Virus record (IMG/VR): IMGVR_UViG_3300036406_001035
Span: 78,522-142,521 of that record
Direction: 5' to 3' (one strand)
DNA from: a virus
DNA length: 64,000 bases
Position 1 is the first letter of the stretch; every line of letters begins with the position of its first letter. Shown here piece after piece: positions 7,482-14,965 of the stretch. The notes beneath the pieces were generated by a model that was given only the letters and a program-made list of their open reading frames with translations, did not search any database and was not told the origin of the DNA. The translations under genes were made by a program, and so were the position numbers.

Positions 7482-7613
7482 ATGCTAACTTTAGAAGAAT
7501 TTAAAAATAAGTACTCTGTTGAATTAGATGGGTTATTGGATGATGATGTAAAATATTATTACCATATATATTTAGAAGATCCATTTCAGTTTCATTCAGA
7601 TATGATTGATTAA
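7482..7613 (+). CDS. Small 43-aa acidic protein
   Basis: The ATG lies 19 nt after tRNA-like element 2 and the TAA lies 4 nt before element 3. The product is acidic (ELDGLLDDDVKYYYHIYLED) and looks folded or helical. It sits between two RNA genes and may be a remnant or a true small protein. Confidence 0.45.
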   Translation: MLTLEEFKNKYSVELDGLLDDDVKYYYHIYLEDPFQFHSDMID

Positions 7614-7617
7614 TAAT

Positions 7618-7707
7618 AGTCAGGTAGCGGAATTGGTAGACGCAAAAATAGAATTAGTAAGGTCGTAACCCCTTTACAATTTACAGGTTCGAATCCTGTC
7701 CTGACTA
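7618..7707 (+). tRNA. tRNA-like element 3, compact, CCA follows
   Basis: Acceptor AGTCAGG 7618-7624 and CCTGACT 7700-7706 pair; discriminator A 7707 is followed by CCA 7708-7710. D arm GCG...CGC and T arm match elements 1 and 2. Between the D arm and T stem there is only one long interrupted stem (GAATT/AATTT plus GTAAGG/CCTTTAC) with loop TCGTAACC. A standard 5-bp stem with U33 and anticodon cannot be drawn. It resembles a class II tRNA without an anticodon arm. Confidence 0.6.
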
Positions 7708-7710
7708 CCA

Positions 7711-8086
7711 TTATGGCGGAAACCTAACAAGTTGTGGGGCTCCTGTGTCTCTTAAAGTCTATAAAATACTTTAAGTCCAATTAAAAAGACAAGGTAGTGC
7801 AGAGTATAAAATCAACCCTTTTATAAAATGAATACTTGATATGTATTCTGTGTTTTTAGGTTAAAAACTAGGATATCCATACAACCTTATTTGTATGTTC
7901 TTCTATGAGTTTAAGGTTCTCATATTGATATAAATTATATATATGAAGATATATTAAAAGTTATTATAATCATGATTATAACTTTTAGATTTATATCTGT
8001 TTGGCAAAAAGAGAAGAAGTATTAGGATGGTATAACTTACATCCGAGTGTCGTTTCATGAAACGATGCTACTCCTTATAAAAATTT
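7711..8086 (+). other. Non-coding RNA-rich interval
   Basis: No convincing reading frame is present. Short hairpins (ATACAA/TTGTAT near 7880-7897), a long inverted repeat at 7947-7998 and a palindromic stem TCGTTTCATGAAACGA (8050-8065) are visible. It sits between tRNA-like element 3 and a tRNA and could be part of one long RNA precursor. Confidence 0.5.
7947..7998 (+). repeat. Long inverted repeat (hairpin)
   Basis: AGATATA 7947-7953 pairs with TATATCT 7992-7998, AAAAGTTA 7956-7963 with TAACTTTT 7979-7986, and the centre 7966-7979 is the palindrome ATAATCATGATTAT. Together they make an almost continuous stem of over 20 bp. It may act as an RNA structure or as a DNA site; no protein site could be assigned. 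Confidence 0.55.
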
Positions 8087-8157
8087 TCGAGTATAGTATA
8101 ATGGTAGTACGCCTCATCCTGGAAGAGGTAGCATAGGTTCGAATCCTATTACTCGTA
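8087..8157 (+). tRNA. tRNA, anticodon uncertain
   Basis: Acceptor TCGAGTA with TACTCGT (first pair mismatched), a D arm GTAT...GTAC of Gly/Gln type, anticodon stem CCTC/GAGG and T arm ATAGG/CCTAT fit a 71-nt tRNA. The anticodon stem has an A-A mismatch at its top, so the loop is 7 (TCCTGGA, anticodon CTG, Gln) or 9 nt (ATCCTGGAA, CCT possible). A 4-nt variable loop and C at position 33 are unusual. Confidence 0.7.
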
Positions 8158-8180
8158 CTAATTAAAAAAATTAAACAACA

Positions 8181-8246
8181 ATGAAATATTCAAGTACATT
8201 CTTTGTTATTATGAAAGATATGAAAAAACATTTACATAACTTATAA
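8181..8246 (+). CDS. Possible 21-aa leader peptide
   Basis: A short frame with an A-rich leader (aaattaaacaaca) encodes a basic, Phe-rich peptide ending KKHLHNL and stops 10 nt before the next gene. It could be a coupling peptide or noise. Only spacing and leader support it. Confidence 0.25.
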   Translation: MKYSSTFFVIMKDMKKHLHNL

Positions 8247-8256
8247 ATCTATAAAT

Positions 8257-8598
8257 ATGGATAAATATATAAATAAAGACAATATATCAATTGTTTATAA
8301 ATCTTATAAACAAAAAAGTTTCTGGATTTATCATCCTGAAAAAATAAAACGTTATTTTTTTGGTTTATATCAAGAAGTAGAACCTGAACATTTAAAATAT
8401 CATGATTGTGATCTTATGACTACAACTAATTTTTCAAACTATATTATTGAAAATAATATAGTTTATGATAAACCTATTCTTGAGATACATATGAATTCAG
8501 GAGATAAACATATTATAAGATTTAATTCTAATGAAGAATTAAATAAATATATTGATGAAAATCCTTGGATATTATTAAATCTTATGTTAATAAATTAA
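8257..8598 (+). CDS. Unrecognised 113-aa protein
   Basis: The product has an N-terminal beta-rich part (SIVYKSYKQKSFWIYHPEK), a central acidic part and a C-terminal segment ENPWILLNLMLIN. The hydrophobic tail resembles the ILLLI-type tails of its downstream neighbours. It is the first gene of the accessory train after the RNA block. Function unknown. Confidence 0.65.
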   Translation: MDKYINKDNISIVYKSYKQKSFWIYHPEKIKRYFFGLYQEVEPEHLKYHDCDLMTTTNFSNYIIENNIVYDKPILEIHMNSGDKHIIRFNSNEELNKYIDENPWILLNLMLIN

Positions 8599-8602
8599 TA
8601 TC

Positions 8603-8866
8603 ATGACAGAACAAGAATTTAGAGATATATATCCTCCTGAAGTTATTGAGCTGATGCTCCAAAGACAGGAGGAGCAAGGAAATCCTAGAAATATTCAACC
8701 TTTTTTAAAAGACATTATGACAGGTACAATCTCAGGAGGATTTAACTGGATAAGAACTATTGAAGGTTGGTGTTTTTGGGATAAAGTATTAAATTATAAA
8801 CAGTTTGAAGTTTTTTATAAACAATATCCAAAGAAAGAATTAAAAAACATTTTATTATTATTATGA
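8603..8866 (+). CDS. YPPE-family small protein, copy 1
   Basis: 87 aa. Signature: FRDIYPPEVIELMLQRQ, QGNPRNIQPFL, GGFNW, a TIEG turn and a C-terminal FEVFYKQYPKK, then the tail NILLLL. Two close paralogs lie at 12296 and 18953. The conserved Trp/Phe and Asn-Pro positions suggest a compact helical domain. The family is unknown to me. The next gene starts within its last codon (ATGA overlap). Confidence 0.75.
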   Translation: MTEQEFRDIYPPEVIELMLQRQEEQGNPRNIQPFLKDIMTGTISGGFNWIRTIEGWCFWDKVLNYKQFEVFYKQYPKKELKNILLLL

Positions 8867-9138
8867 AATTAAATAAAGAAAGAATTGAATTACTTCGACA
8901 AAGAAAAGTAATAATTTATAATGATAAAAGTGATGAATCTGTTAAATTATTAAAAGAAATAGTAGATTTTATAAGTAATAGATTTGTAATGGGTTCTGAT
9001 ACATTTTATTATATTAACACTAACGGATCTTGGGAGAGTTATCATCAATTATCAAATGATCACAAATATATAAAGCAACATTTTCCAGCCTGGTTTTTTG
9101 AAGAAGAATTAAACAATAAAACCCTATTATTACTATGA
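8863..9138 (+). CDS. MKLN...WFFEEE small protein, copy 1
   Basis: 91 aa. It starts MKLNKERIELLRQRKVIIYN, continues with a helical LLKEIVDFISNR, and ends PAWFFEEELNN followed by TLLLL. The gene at 20297 has the same frame (MKLNEKRIELLK, ISWFFEEENNN, ILILI), so both form a paralog pair. The start overlaps the upstream stop by 4 nt. Role unknown. Confidence 0.75.
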   Translation: MKLNKERIELLRQRKVIIYNDKSDESVKLLKEIVDFISNRFVMGSDTFYYINTNGSWESYHQLSNDHKYIKQHFPAWFFEEELNNKTLLLL

Positions 9139-9293
9139 TAACAAAAAAGAATAAGGTTATTTTATCAGTAGTATTATTAGTAATACTTTTATTTATAGCT
9201 TTTAGTTTATTAAATATACCATCTACATTGGCTATGTTTATTGGACTTGGCTTATTAGTAGCATTATTAATATATACTATACTGAATTTATAA
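9135..9293 (+). CDS. Small two-pass membrane protein, 52 aa
   Basis: ATGA overlap with the previous gene, TAA 9291-9293. A basic N-terminus (MITKKNK) is followed by two hydrophobic segments (VILSVVLLVILLFIAFSLL and LAMFIGLGLLVALLIYTIL). It is likely an inner-membrane peptide. No family recognised. Confidence 0.6.
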   Translation: MITKKNKVILSVVLLVILLFIAFSLLNIPSTLAMFIGLGLLVALLIYTILNL

Positions 9294-9338
9294 ACTTAAA
9301 AAACAAGAAATATGAAAGAATTACAACAATTAGAATAA

Positions 9339-9572
9339 ATGAAAAAAAGAATAGATAGAGTTTATAGTGGAGATATTTTTACATGTTATTATAACAATAC
9401 ATACATAAAAATAACTGTAATTAAAAGTGGCATTAAATATGTCACTTTTTCTTTACAGCAAGATACTCAACTTATAATTCCTTCAAAACAAGTTTATTTA
9501 GAAAATTTTAAAGAATTAGTAACACATTATAAAGAAGAAAAAATCAAAAACAATATTTTATTACTTATTTAA
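9339..9572 (+). CDS. Small KOW/SH3-like protein with ILLLI tail
   Basis: 77 aa, beta-rich (VYSGDIFTCYYNNTYIKITVIKSG) and ending KNNILLLI. Unlike its neighbours its stop (TAA) does not overlap the next start, which lies 24 nt on. The tail is therefore not explained by a start codon inside it. Function unknown. Confidence 0.65.
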   Translation: MKKRIDRVYSGDIFTCYYNNTYIKITVIKSGIKYVTFSLQQDTQLIIPSKQVYLENFKELVTHYKEEKIKNNILLLI

Positions 9573-9595
9573 ACAATTAAAAAACAAACAAAATT

Positions 9596-10591
9596 ATGAT
9601 TAATTTATTATTAGCTATAATAATTGGACTTATTATAGGAAAACAATTAGGAATATTCAAATTTAATGAATACGTTAAAACATATACACAACAGGACTTT
9701 GAACAAGGTTTATGTAGTCGTCATGAAATTGGAGATGAAAACCCTAACTCACGATTAATAGCTAAAGCTATTTTAACATTATGTATTACATTATTAATTT
9801 GGTTATTAGGACCAATAGGAGTTCAATGGATTAAAAGTGATACGTATGGATTAAAAATAGATAGATTAGGAACTAATAAAGGTGTTCCTATTGTTAGAGA
9901 TTGTCAGGGTGTTGTTTTTTATAACACTTATCTTACAGATGTTAATGAATATGATAGGAAGACTAGACATATTGAATTTGATCAATTTGAAGTAGCTTGT
10001 AAAGGAGGTACTTTAATTCCTGTAAAACCATCTTTAAATATGGCAGTTAAAAAATCAGCTTTACCTTATATTTATACACATTTAACAAAAAGTGAAGATT
10101 TAAGTGATATTGATGATAAATTTGTTAAAAATGCTGTAAATATAGCTATAACAAATGCTACAAATTTATTTACTCCTGATAGTATATTTAATAATGCTGA
10201 TAATTACAGAATAACAGTAGAAAATTATTTAAAATTATCATTAGGTAAATATTTTGATATAGATCAAGTTAAAACTGGACAAAGACCTCCTAAATCTATG
10301 ATTGCTCAATTACAAAGAAAAGCAGAAGCTGTTCAAAATGCACAACAAGCAGAATTAGATAGACAAACTGCTGTAGCTAGAGCTCAAGAAAAAATGGCTA
10401 CAGCTAGAGGAGACTCAGCAGAAGCTGTTATTACAGCATCTGGTAGAGCTATTGCTATTCAAAAAGAACAGTCTGTTATTACACCTACTTATGTAGAATA
10501 TATTAAGTGGACAAGAGCTGCTTCTACTGTAGAAAGAGTACCAAGTACTATATTAGGTACAAATACCTCTGTTTTATATAACTCTAAATAG
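9596..10591 (+). CDS. SPFH (band 7/prohibitin-like) membrane protein
   Basis: 331 aa. Two N-terminal hydrophobic segments (NLLLAIIIGLIIGKQLG and ILTLCITLLIWLLGPIGV) anchor it; a beta-rich SPFH-like domain follows (about residues 75-220), then an Ala/Gln/Glu-rich helix (AEAVQNAQQAELDRQTAVAR) typical of the band 7 coiled coil. Family members form large ring assemblies on membranes and control proteases. A phage copy may protect or remodel the host membrane. It is preceded by the leader ATTAAAAAACAAACAAAATT. SPFH assignment is by layout and coiled coil. Confidence 0.7.
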   Translation: MINLLLAIIIGLIIGKQLGIFKFNEYVKTYTQQDFEQGLCSRHEIGDENPNSRLIAKAILTLCITLLIWLLGPIGVQWIKSDTYGLKIDRLGTNKGVPIVRDCQGVVFYNTYLTDVNEYDRKTRHIEFDQFEVACKGGTLIPVKPSLNMAVKKSALPYIYTHLTKSEDLSDIDDKFVKNAVNIAITNATNLFTPDSIFNNADNYRITVENYLKLSLGKYFDIDQVKTGQRPPKSMIAQLQRKAEAVQNAQQAELDRQTAVARAQEKMATARGDSAEAVITASGRAIAIQKEQSVITPTYVEYIKWTRAASTVERVPSTILGTNTSVLYNSK

Positions 10592-10658
10592 TTATAAATT
10601 TAATTTTTAAAAATCATTTAATAAATACAATAAACAATCAAAAAAACAAACAAAAATT

Positions 10659-11204
10659 ATGGCAAATCCAAAAAAAAGTGCAAAAAGCACTACAATAGCT
10701 GACTCTAAAGCAGTAGCTACAGTTGAAACTCCAAAAATTGAACTTCCTGTTAAAAGTGATGGAACTCTTGACAAAACAAAGATTTCTACAACTATTAAAC
10801 AATTAGAAGAATTACGAGATCAATTAAAAGGTAACTTAGATCAATCTGTTAAAACAGATATTTGTTTTAATATTCAATTAAGTTCAAAAAATATCCAGGA
10901 AATCGATACTTTGACTGATTTGGTTTATTTACATGCTGCTGCAAGAGAAGCAAAAAATAAATTTGATCAAAGTGTTTCAGAATTAGGACTTAATGGAGTA
11001 ATTAAACCATTTAAGATTAATGATGTATCTATTGAAGAGTTTAATGCAGCAATTGTTAAAAGAACTTTTGAAATCAAAAATAAAGCAAGTCTGGAACAAG
11101 TTGAAAACAGCTTGAAAGAAATGCAACAATTCCTTTCAGAAGAAGAAAAGCAAAAACGAGCTATGGAGCGTATTATTAAATCCGCTTCTGGTTTATTACA
11201 ATAA
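10659..11204 (+). CDS. Coiled-coil protein, 181 aa
   Basis: Ser/Thr/Lys-rich start (MANPKKSAKSTTIADSKAV), then a mostly helical body with heptad-like text (KTKISTTIKQLEELRDQLKG and a C-terminal EQVENSLKEMQQFLSEEEKQ). The leader (CAATCAAAAAAACAAACAAAAATT) is almost the same as at 9580. A terminator follows. It is a possible structural or DNA-associated protein; not recognised. Confidence 0.7.
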   Translation: MANPKKSAKSTTIADSKAVATVETPKIELPVKSDGTLDKTKISTTIKQLEELRDQLKGNLDQSVKTDICFNIQLSSKNIQEIDTLTDLVYLHAAAREAKNKFDQSVSELGLNGVIKPFKINDVSIEEFNAAIVKRTFEIKNKASLEQVENSLKEMQQFLSEEEKQKRAMERIIKSASGLLQ

Positions 11205-11228
11205 TATTATTGTAAAATAACTTAAAAA

Positions 11229-11260
11229 GAGGGTTAATTAAATATTAACTCTCTTTTTTT
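11229..11260 (+). terminator. Intrinsic terminator
   Basis: GAGGGTTAAT 11229-11238 pairs with ATTAACTCTC 11244-11253 (one G-T), then seven T. It ends the operon of 9596-11204 just before the tRNA-Arg gene. Confidence 0.8.
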
Positions 11261-11264
11261 ATTT

Positions 11265-11336
11265 GGTCTCATAGTTCAAGGGATAGAACTACAGTTTTCT
11301 AAACTGTTAATCCATGTTCGAATCATGGTGAGATCA
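11265..11336 (+). tRNA. tRNA-Arg (anticodon UCU)
   Basis: Clean cloverleaf of 72 nt: acceptor GGTCTCA with TGAGATC (one G-U), D arm GTTC...GAAC, anticodon stem ACAGT/ACTGT with loop TTTCTAA (anticodon TCT), T arm CCATG/CATGG. CCA is not encoded. Reads AGA/AGG codons, AGA being heavily used by this AT-rich genome. Confidence 0.9.
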
Positions 11337-11351
11337 CAAAAAACCTTAAAA

Positions 11352-11672
11352 ATGAAAAAAGAAATTATTATAGAAAGAATAGAGAAAAATAAAATTTATT
11401 TAATTGTAGATGATAAATCAATGTTATTAGAAAAATTGAGCAAATTTGTCTGTAATATAAATGGTGAAAATGATGAAATATTGCTTTATTTATTTAACTC
11501 TAGAGAAAATTATACTAAAAAGTTAGAAGTTTTATATGGTCATCAAGCAATTAAAGGAATTTGGCCTATATTTAATAATCCAAATACTCCTATTTTAGAC
11601 TGGTTAGTTAAAGAAATATATGAATTTAATAAACAATTTAATAATACTTCTCAAATCTTATTAATATTATGA
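11352..11672 (+). CDS. Unrecognised 106-aa protein with ILLIL tail
   Basis: ATG 11352 was chosen because the longer frame would start inside the tRNA. The start follows AAACCTTAAAA. The product begins MKKEIIIERIEKNKIYLIVD, has a central helical part, and ends FNNTSQILLIL with an ATGA overlap to the next gene. No motif recognised. Confidence 0.65.
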   Translation: MKKEIIIERIEKNKIYLIVDDKSMLLEKLSKFVCNINGENDEILLYLFNSRENYTKKLEVLYGHQAIKGIWPIFNNPNTPILDWLVKEIYEFNKQFNNTSQILLIL

Positions 11673-11917
11673 CACATTTTTTACAATTTATAAGAGATTT
11701 CTTATTATTTTTTTACTTATTATTATTTATAATAACGATTATAAACGCATTTAATAGAAAATCTTTATTTCGTAGAATACCAGAAGAAAATGAAAATGAT
11801 ATTCTTAGTTTTAGAATGTTGTTATTTGTAATAGTATATTTTATCGGTATGCCTCTATTTATAATATGGGGTTTTTTTGTTAATGTATATAAACTATTAT
11901 TAGATGATGAAAAATAA
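11669..11917 (+). CDS. Two-pass membrane protein, 82 aa
   Basis: Hydrophobic segments FLLFFYLLLFIITIINAF and MLLFVIVYFIGMPLFIIWGFF flank a basic loop with RKSLFRRIP and an acidic stretch. It overlaps both neighbours (4 nt upstream, 14 nt downstream). Likely inner-membrane; role unknown. Confidence 0.65.
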   Translation: MTHFLQFIRDFLLFFYLLLFIITIINAFNRKSLFRRIPEENENDILSFRMLLFVIVYFIGMPLFIIWGFFVNVYKLLLDDEK

Positions 11918-12299
11918 ATACGATATATTAATTTCCATTATAATTATTGGATTAGCTTTTCTTCTATTCTGTTCTTATTTAGATAATAGAACTGTAGAAG
12001 GATTATTGACATTATCCATAGTTTTGTTTACTATGGGAACAGTATTATTAATCTTAAGATTAATAACTATATATAATTATAAATCAAAATCTACTTATAA
12101 TTATATTAATAAAAAAGTAATATGTATAAATAATATATATTATTTAGAAGAATTAGATTTTACAATTTCTAAAGAATATTATATTATAGATACTTATTTT
12201 TCTATAAAAGATAATGTAAGATATTGTATTATCAAAGATAACCAGAATAATAAAATTAAAATAAAAGAATCTGATTTATTATTAATATTTAAACTATGA
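11904..12299 (+). CDS. Two-pass membrane protein with C-terminal domain, 131 aa
   Basis: Starts inside the previous gene (ATGATGAAAAATAA). Two membrane segments (ILISIIIIGLAFLLFCSYL and LTLSIVLFTMGTVLLILRLI) are followed by a beta-rich 75-residue domain (KKVICINNIYYLEELDFTI) and end in LLLIFKL. The tail carries the next start (ATGA overlap). No family recognised. Confidence 0.65.
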   Translation: MMKNKYDILISIIIIGLAFLLFCSYLDNRTVEGLLTLSIVLFTMGTVLLILRLITIYNYKSKSTYNYINKKVICINNIYYLEELDFTISKEYYIIDTYFSIKDNVRYCIIKDNQNNKIKIKESDLLLIFKL

Positions 12300-12559
12300 C
12301 AGAAAAAAAATTTAGACAAATATATCCTCCTGAAGTTATTGAGCTAATGCTCCAAAGACAAAAGGAGCAAGGTAATCCTAAAAATATTAAACCTTTTCTT
12401 AATCAAATACAAGTGGCTTTAACCACTGGAGGATTTAATTGGACTGATACTATAGAAGGATTTGATTTTTGGAATGACGTGTTATATCTTGAAGATATTA
12501 ATGTATTTTATAAAAAATACCCAAAAAGTTCAAACAATAAAATTTTATTATTAATATGA
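12296..12559 (+). CDS. YPPE-family small protein, copy 2
   Basis: 87 aa. Same signature as 8603: FRQIYPPEVIELMLQRQ, QGNPKNIKPFL, GGFNW, TIEG and FYKKYPK, then NNKILLLI. The change of only some positions shows a recent duplication. Its start lies in the previous stop and the next start lies in its own stop. Confidence 0.75.
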   Translation: MTEKKFRQIYPPEVIELMLQRQKEQGNPKNIKPFLNQIQVALTTGGFNWTDTIEGFDFWNDVLYLEDINVFYKKYPKSSNNKILLLI

Positions 12560-13038
12560 TAGATGAAATAATTTATAATAAATGTCCTCAGTGTAATCAA
12601 GAATTAAAAAGACAAGATATTCTAGAACATTTTATGAATGCTAAAACTGATATAAATCATCCTCAGTATGATTATTATAAAAATTATTCTGATGAAGATA
12701 TATATAAAGTAGCAGAAAGTTATGGTTATGATAAAAATAAACCTGTATATTTTCAGAATGATATTACATTGATGGAGTATTCTCGATTATATGATGGTGG
12801 TTTATTATATAAATGTAATCATTGTAATAACAGCTGGGGTAGATTTTCTGGAATTCCAAATATCGAACCAGAAAAAGAAGCAAGGTATAGACTAAATATA
12901 CCAATACAAAAATTTAATAGCGGTAATGGAGCCACATTATGCTATTCTTGTAGTAAAATCATTGATACTGGTCTTAATAATAAACAGTTATTATGTGATG
13001 AATGTAAAATAAACTTAGATAAACTTAAAAAAACTTAA
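12556..13038 (+). CDS. Zinc-ribbon protein, 160 aa
   Basis: Cysteine pairs CPQC (about residue 9), CNHC (about 91), CYSC (about 136) and CDEC (about 152) give two or more likely zinc sites. The middle is charged and helical (DEDIYKVAESYGYDKNKP). Such zinc ribbons in phage genes often bind RNA or host transcription proteins; here that is only inference. ATGA overlap upstream. Confidence 0.65.
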   Translation: MIDEIIYNKCPQCNQELKRQDILEHFMNAKTDINHPQYDYYKNYSDEDIYKVAESYGYDKNKPVYFQNDITLMEYSRLYDGGLLYKCNHCNNSWGRFSGIPNIEPEKEARYRLNIPIQKFNSGNGATLCYSCSKIIDTGLNNKQLLCDECKINLDKLKKT

Positions 13039-13042
13039 AAAT

Positions 13043-13543
13043 ATGAATTATACTAAACTTTTTTATTGGCTAACAGTAGCTGATAACGCTAAAATCTTTT
13101 TTGGTTGGTTTGCTATTCTTTTTACATTAATATTTATAATAGTAACACTAGTAAGAATATTTAATACTTTGGAAGGTGATGGATCTGAAGAATTTTATGA
13201 TAAATGTAATAAATGGACATGGTATAGTACTCCATTTATGTTATTGTTTTTAACATTATGGATATTTACACCTAATAAAAGAGATGCATTACTTATAGTA
13301 GCAGGTGGTTCTACTATGAATTTTTTAACTCAAGATAGTACTGTTAAACAACTACCTCATGAATTGAGTTCTTATCTTGTAACAGAGATCAAGAATATGG
13401 CAGAAGAAACTAAGTTAGAGTTAAATATTAATGATAATAAACAAAAAATACTTGATGAAGCCAAACAATTAACAGCAGAACAGTTAATTGAAAGATTAAA
13501 AACAGATACTACATTAAAAAATATATTAATTAATGGAAATTAA
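13043..13543 (+). CDS. Two-pass membrane protein, 166 aa
   Basis: Membrane segments IFFGWFAILFTLIFIIVTLV and TPFMLLFLTLWIFTPN are joined by an acidic loop (EGDGSEEFYDK), then a soluble helical tail of about 70 residues (LVTEIKNMAEETKLELNIND). It sits between the zinc-ribbon gene and the pentapeptide gene and overlaps the latter by 11 nt. Not recognised. Confidence 0.65.
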   Translation: MNYTKLFYWLTVADNAKIFFGWFAILFTLIFIIVTLVRIFNTLEGDGSEEFYDKCNKWTWYSTPFMLLFLTLWIFTPNKRDALLIVAGGSTMNFLTQDSTVKQLPHELSSYLVTEIKNMAEETKLELNINDNKQKILDEAKQLTAEQLIERLKTDTTLKNILINGN

Positions 13544-14543
13544 AAATACAAAAGGAGAACTTCTTTATAAATCAAGAAAAACTAAACTAATAGCTGTTAT
13601 AGAAGAAGCTATAGCAAATAATATTTCTTTAGCATATACTGATTTATCAGGTGCTGATTTATCAGATGTTGATTTAACAAATGCTGATTTATTAGGAGCT
13701 GATTTATCAGGTGCTGATTTATCAGGTGCTGATTTATCAAATGCTGATTTATCAAATGCTAATTTATCAAGAGCTAATTTATCAAATGCTGATTTATCAG
13801 ATGCTGATTTAGCATATGCTGATTTATCAGGTGCTGATTTATCAGATGTTGATTTATCATGTGCTGATTTATCAGGTGCTGATTTATCAGGTGCTGATTT
13901 ATCAGGTGCTGATTTAGCATATGCTGATTTATCAGGTGCTGATTTATCAGATGTTGATTTATCATGTGCTGATTTATCAGGTGCTGATTTATCAGGTGCT
14001 GATTTATCAGGTGCTGATTTATCAAATGCTAATTTATCAAGAGCTAATTTATCAAATGCTGATTTATCAGATGCTGATTTAGCATATGCTGATTTATCAG
14101 ATGTTGATTTATCAGAAGCTAATTTATCAGATGCTTATCTAGGCGATCTTAATCTATCAGGAGTTAATTTATCAGAAGCTGATTTATCAGGAGCTAATTT
14201 ATTAGGAGCTGATTTATCAGGAGCTAATTTAACAAATGCTGATTTATTAGGAGCTGATTTAACAGATGTTATTTTATCAAATGCTGATTTATCAGATGCT
14301 GATTTATCAGGAGCTAATTTAACAAATGCTGATTTATCAGATGTTGATTTATCAGGAGCTAATTTAACAAATGCTGATTTAACAGATGTTAATTTATCAA
14401 ATGCTGATTTATCAGATGCTGATTTATCAGGTGCTGATTTATCAGGAGTAGATTTATCAGTTCTTGCTAGTTCTTCTAAAAAAGATAAAGCTCCAAAAAA
14501 GAAGAATAAGTTAACTAATACAAATATATTACTATTAATATGA
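13533..14543 (+). CDS. Pentapeptide-repeat protein, about 56 repeats
   Basis: 336 aa. After about 28 residues the chain is an uninterrupted series of A(D/N)LSx pentapeptides (ADLSG, ANLSR, ADLTD) up to about residue 308, then a basic Lys-rich tail (SSKKDKAPKKKNKL) and ILLLI. Pentapeptide proteins form a right-handed square beta-helix; some mimic B-form DNA and inhibit or protect gyrase (MfpA, Qnr). This one is very regular and acidic, which fits DNA mimicry. The target is not known. ATGA overlap with the next gene. Confidence 0.85.
   Translation: MEIKNTKGELLYKSRKTKLIAVIEEAIANNISLAYTDLSGADLSDVDLTNADLLGADLSGADLSGADLSNADLSNANLSRANLSNADLSDADLAYADLSGADLSDVDLSCADLSGADLSGADLSGADLAYADLSGADLSDVDLSCADLSGADLSGADLSGADLSNANLSRANLSNADLSDADLAYADLSDVDLSEANLSDAYLGDLNLSGVNLSEADLSGANLLGADLSGANLTNADLLGADLTDVILSNADLSDADLSGANLTNADLSDVDLSGANLTNADLTDVNLSNADLSDADLSGADLSGVDLSVLASSSKKDKAPKKKNKLTNTNILLLI
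13811..14020 (+). repeat. Tandem 105-bp duplication in the pentapeptide gene
   Basis: 13811-13915 and 13916-14020 are the same sequence by eye, seven pentapeptides each (AYADLSGADLSDVDLSCADL and on). A second identical block, 13751-13830 versus 14021-14100, is offset by 270 bp (18 pentapeptides). Both keep the frame. The 15-bp word GATTTATCAGGTGCT is the basic unit. Such identity at silent sites points to recent expansion by slippage or recombination. Confidence 0.85.
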
Positions 14544-14965
14544 CAACCAAATTATATTTTTATATTCAAGAAATTTTCAGATATTATTTTCTTTTATTAC
14601 ATGAAATATCTCATTATATAATGGCTTTAATTATTAGTTCATTTATTAAAGATATTACAATAAATGAATTTCATTTACAATTTGGAGAAATACAGGTAAA
14701 ATCTGATGGTTATAGTATTAAACATAGTTCAGGATATGTTCAAATAGGTGGTGCAAAACATAGAGATCTCAAGAAAGATTTTTGGATATTTCTATGCACC
14801 TTAGCTCCTCTACTATTTACTCCATTATGGTTATATACTTTTTATACTATTCATATTTATATATTTATAATAGGTATATTATATTTACCTACATTATTAC
14901 CTTCAAGGAGTGATTGTAATTATATTTATAATTATTTAGGATATAAATTGTTACTATGGCATTAA
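14540..14965 (+). CDS. HExxH membrane protein, possible M50-type metalloprotease
   Basis: 141 aa. HEISH at residues 21-25 lies within a hydrophobic segment (YFLLLHEISHYIMALII), as in membrane metalloproteases of the M50 type. Two further membrane segments follow (FWIFLCTLAPLLFTPLWLY and IYIFIIGILYLPTLLPS). A third ligand could be the Asp in SRSDCN. It is much shorter than bacterial site-2 proteases. It may act on membrane substrates; activity is inferred from the motif only. Confidence 0.55.
   Translation: MTTKLYFYIQEIFRYYFLLLHEISHYIMALIISSFIKDITINEFHLQFGEIQVKSDGYSIKHSSGYVQIGGAKHRDLKKDFWIFLCTLAPLLFTPLWLYTFYTIHIYIFIIGILYLPTLLPSRSDCNYIYNYLGYKLLLWH

Noticed and set aside
13774-14025. Reverse-strand frame of LINQH repeats
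   Set aside because: It is the mirror of the 15-bp pentapeptide repeat on the + strand; the perfect periodicity keeps the frame open. No start context or neighbours support it.
13636-14460. CRISPR-like array of short direct repeats
   Set aside because: The repeats are contiguous 15-bp coding units with no unique spacers, and they encode pentapeptides.
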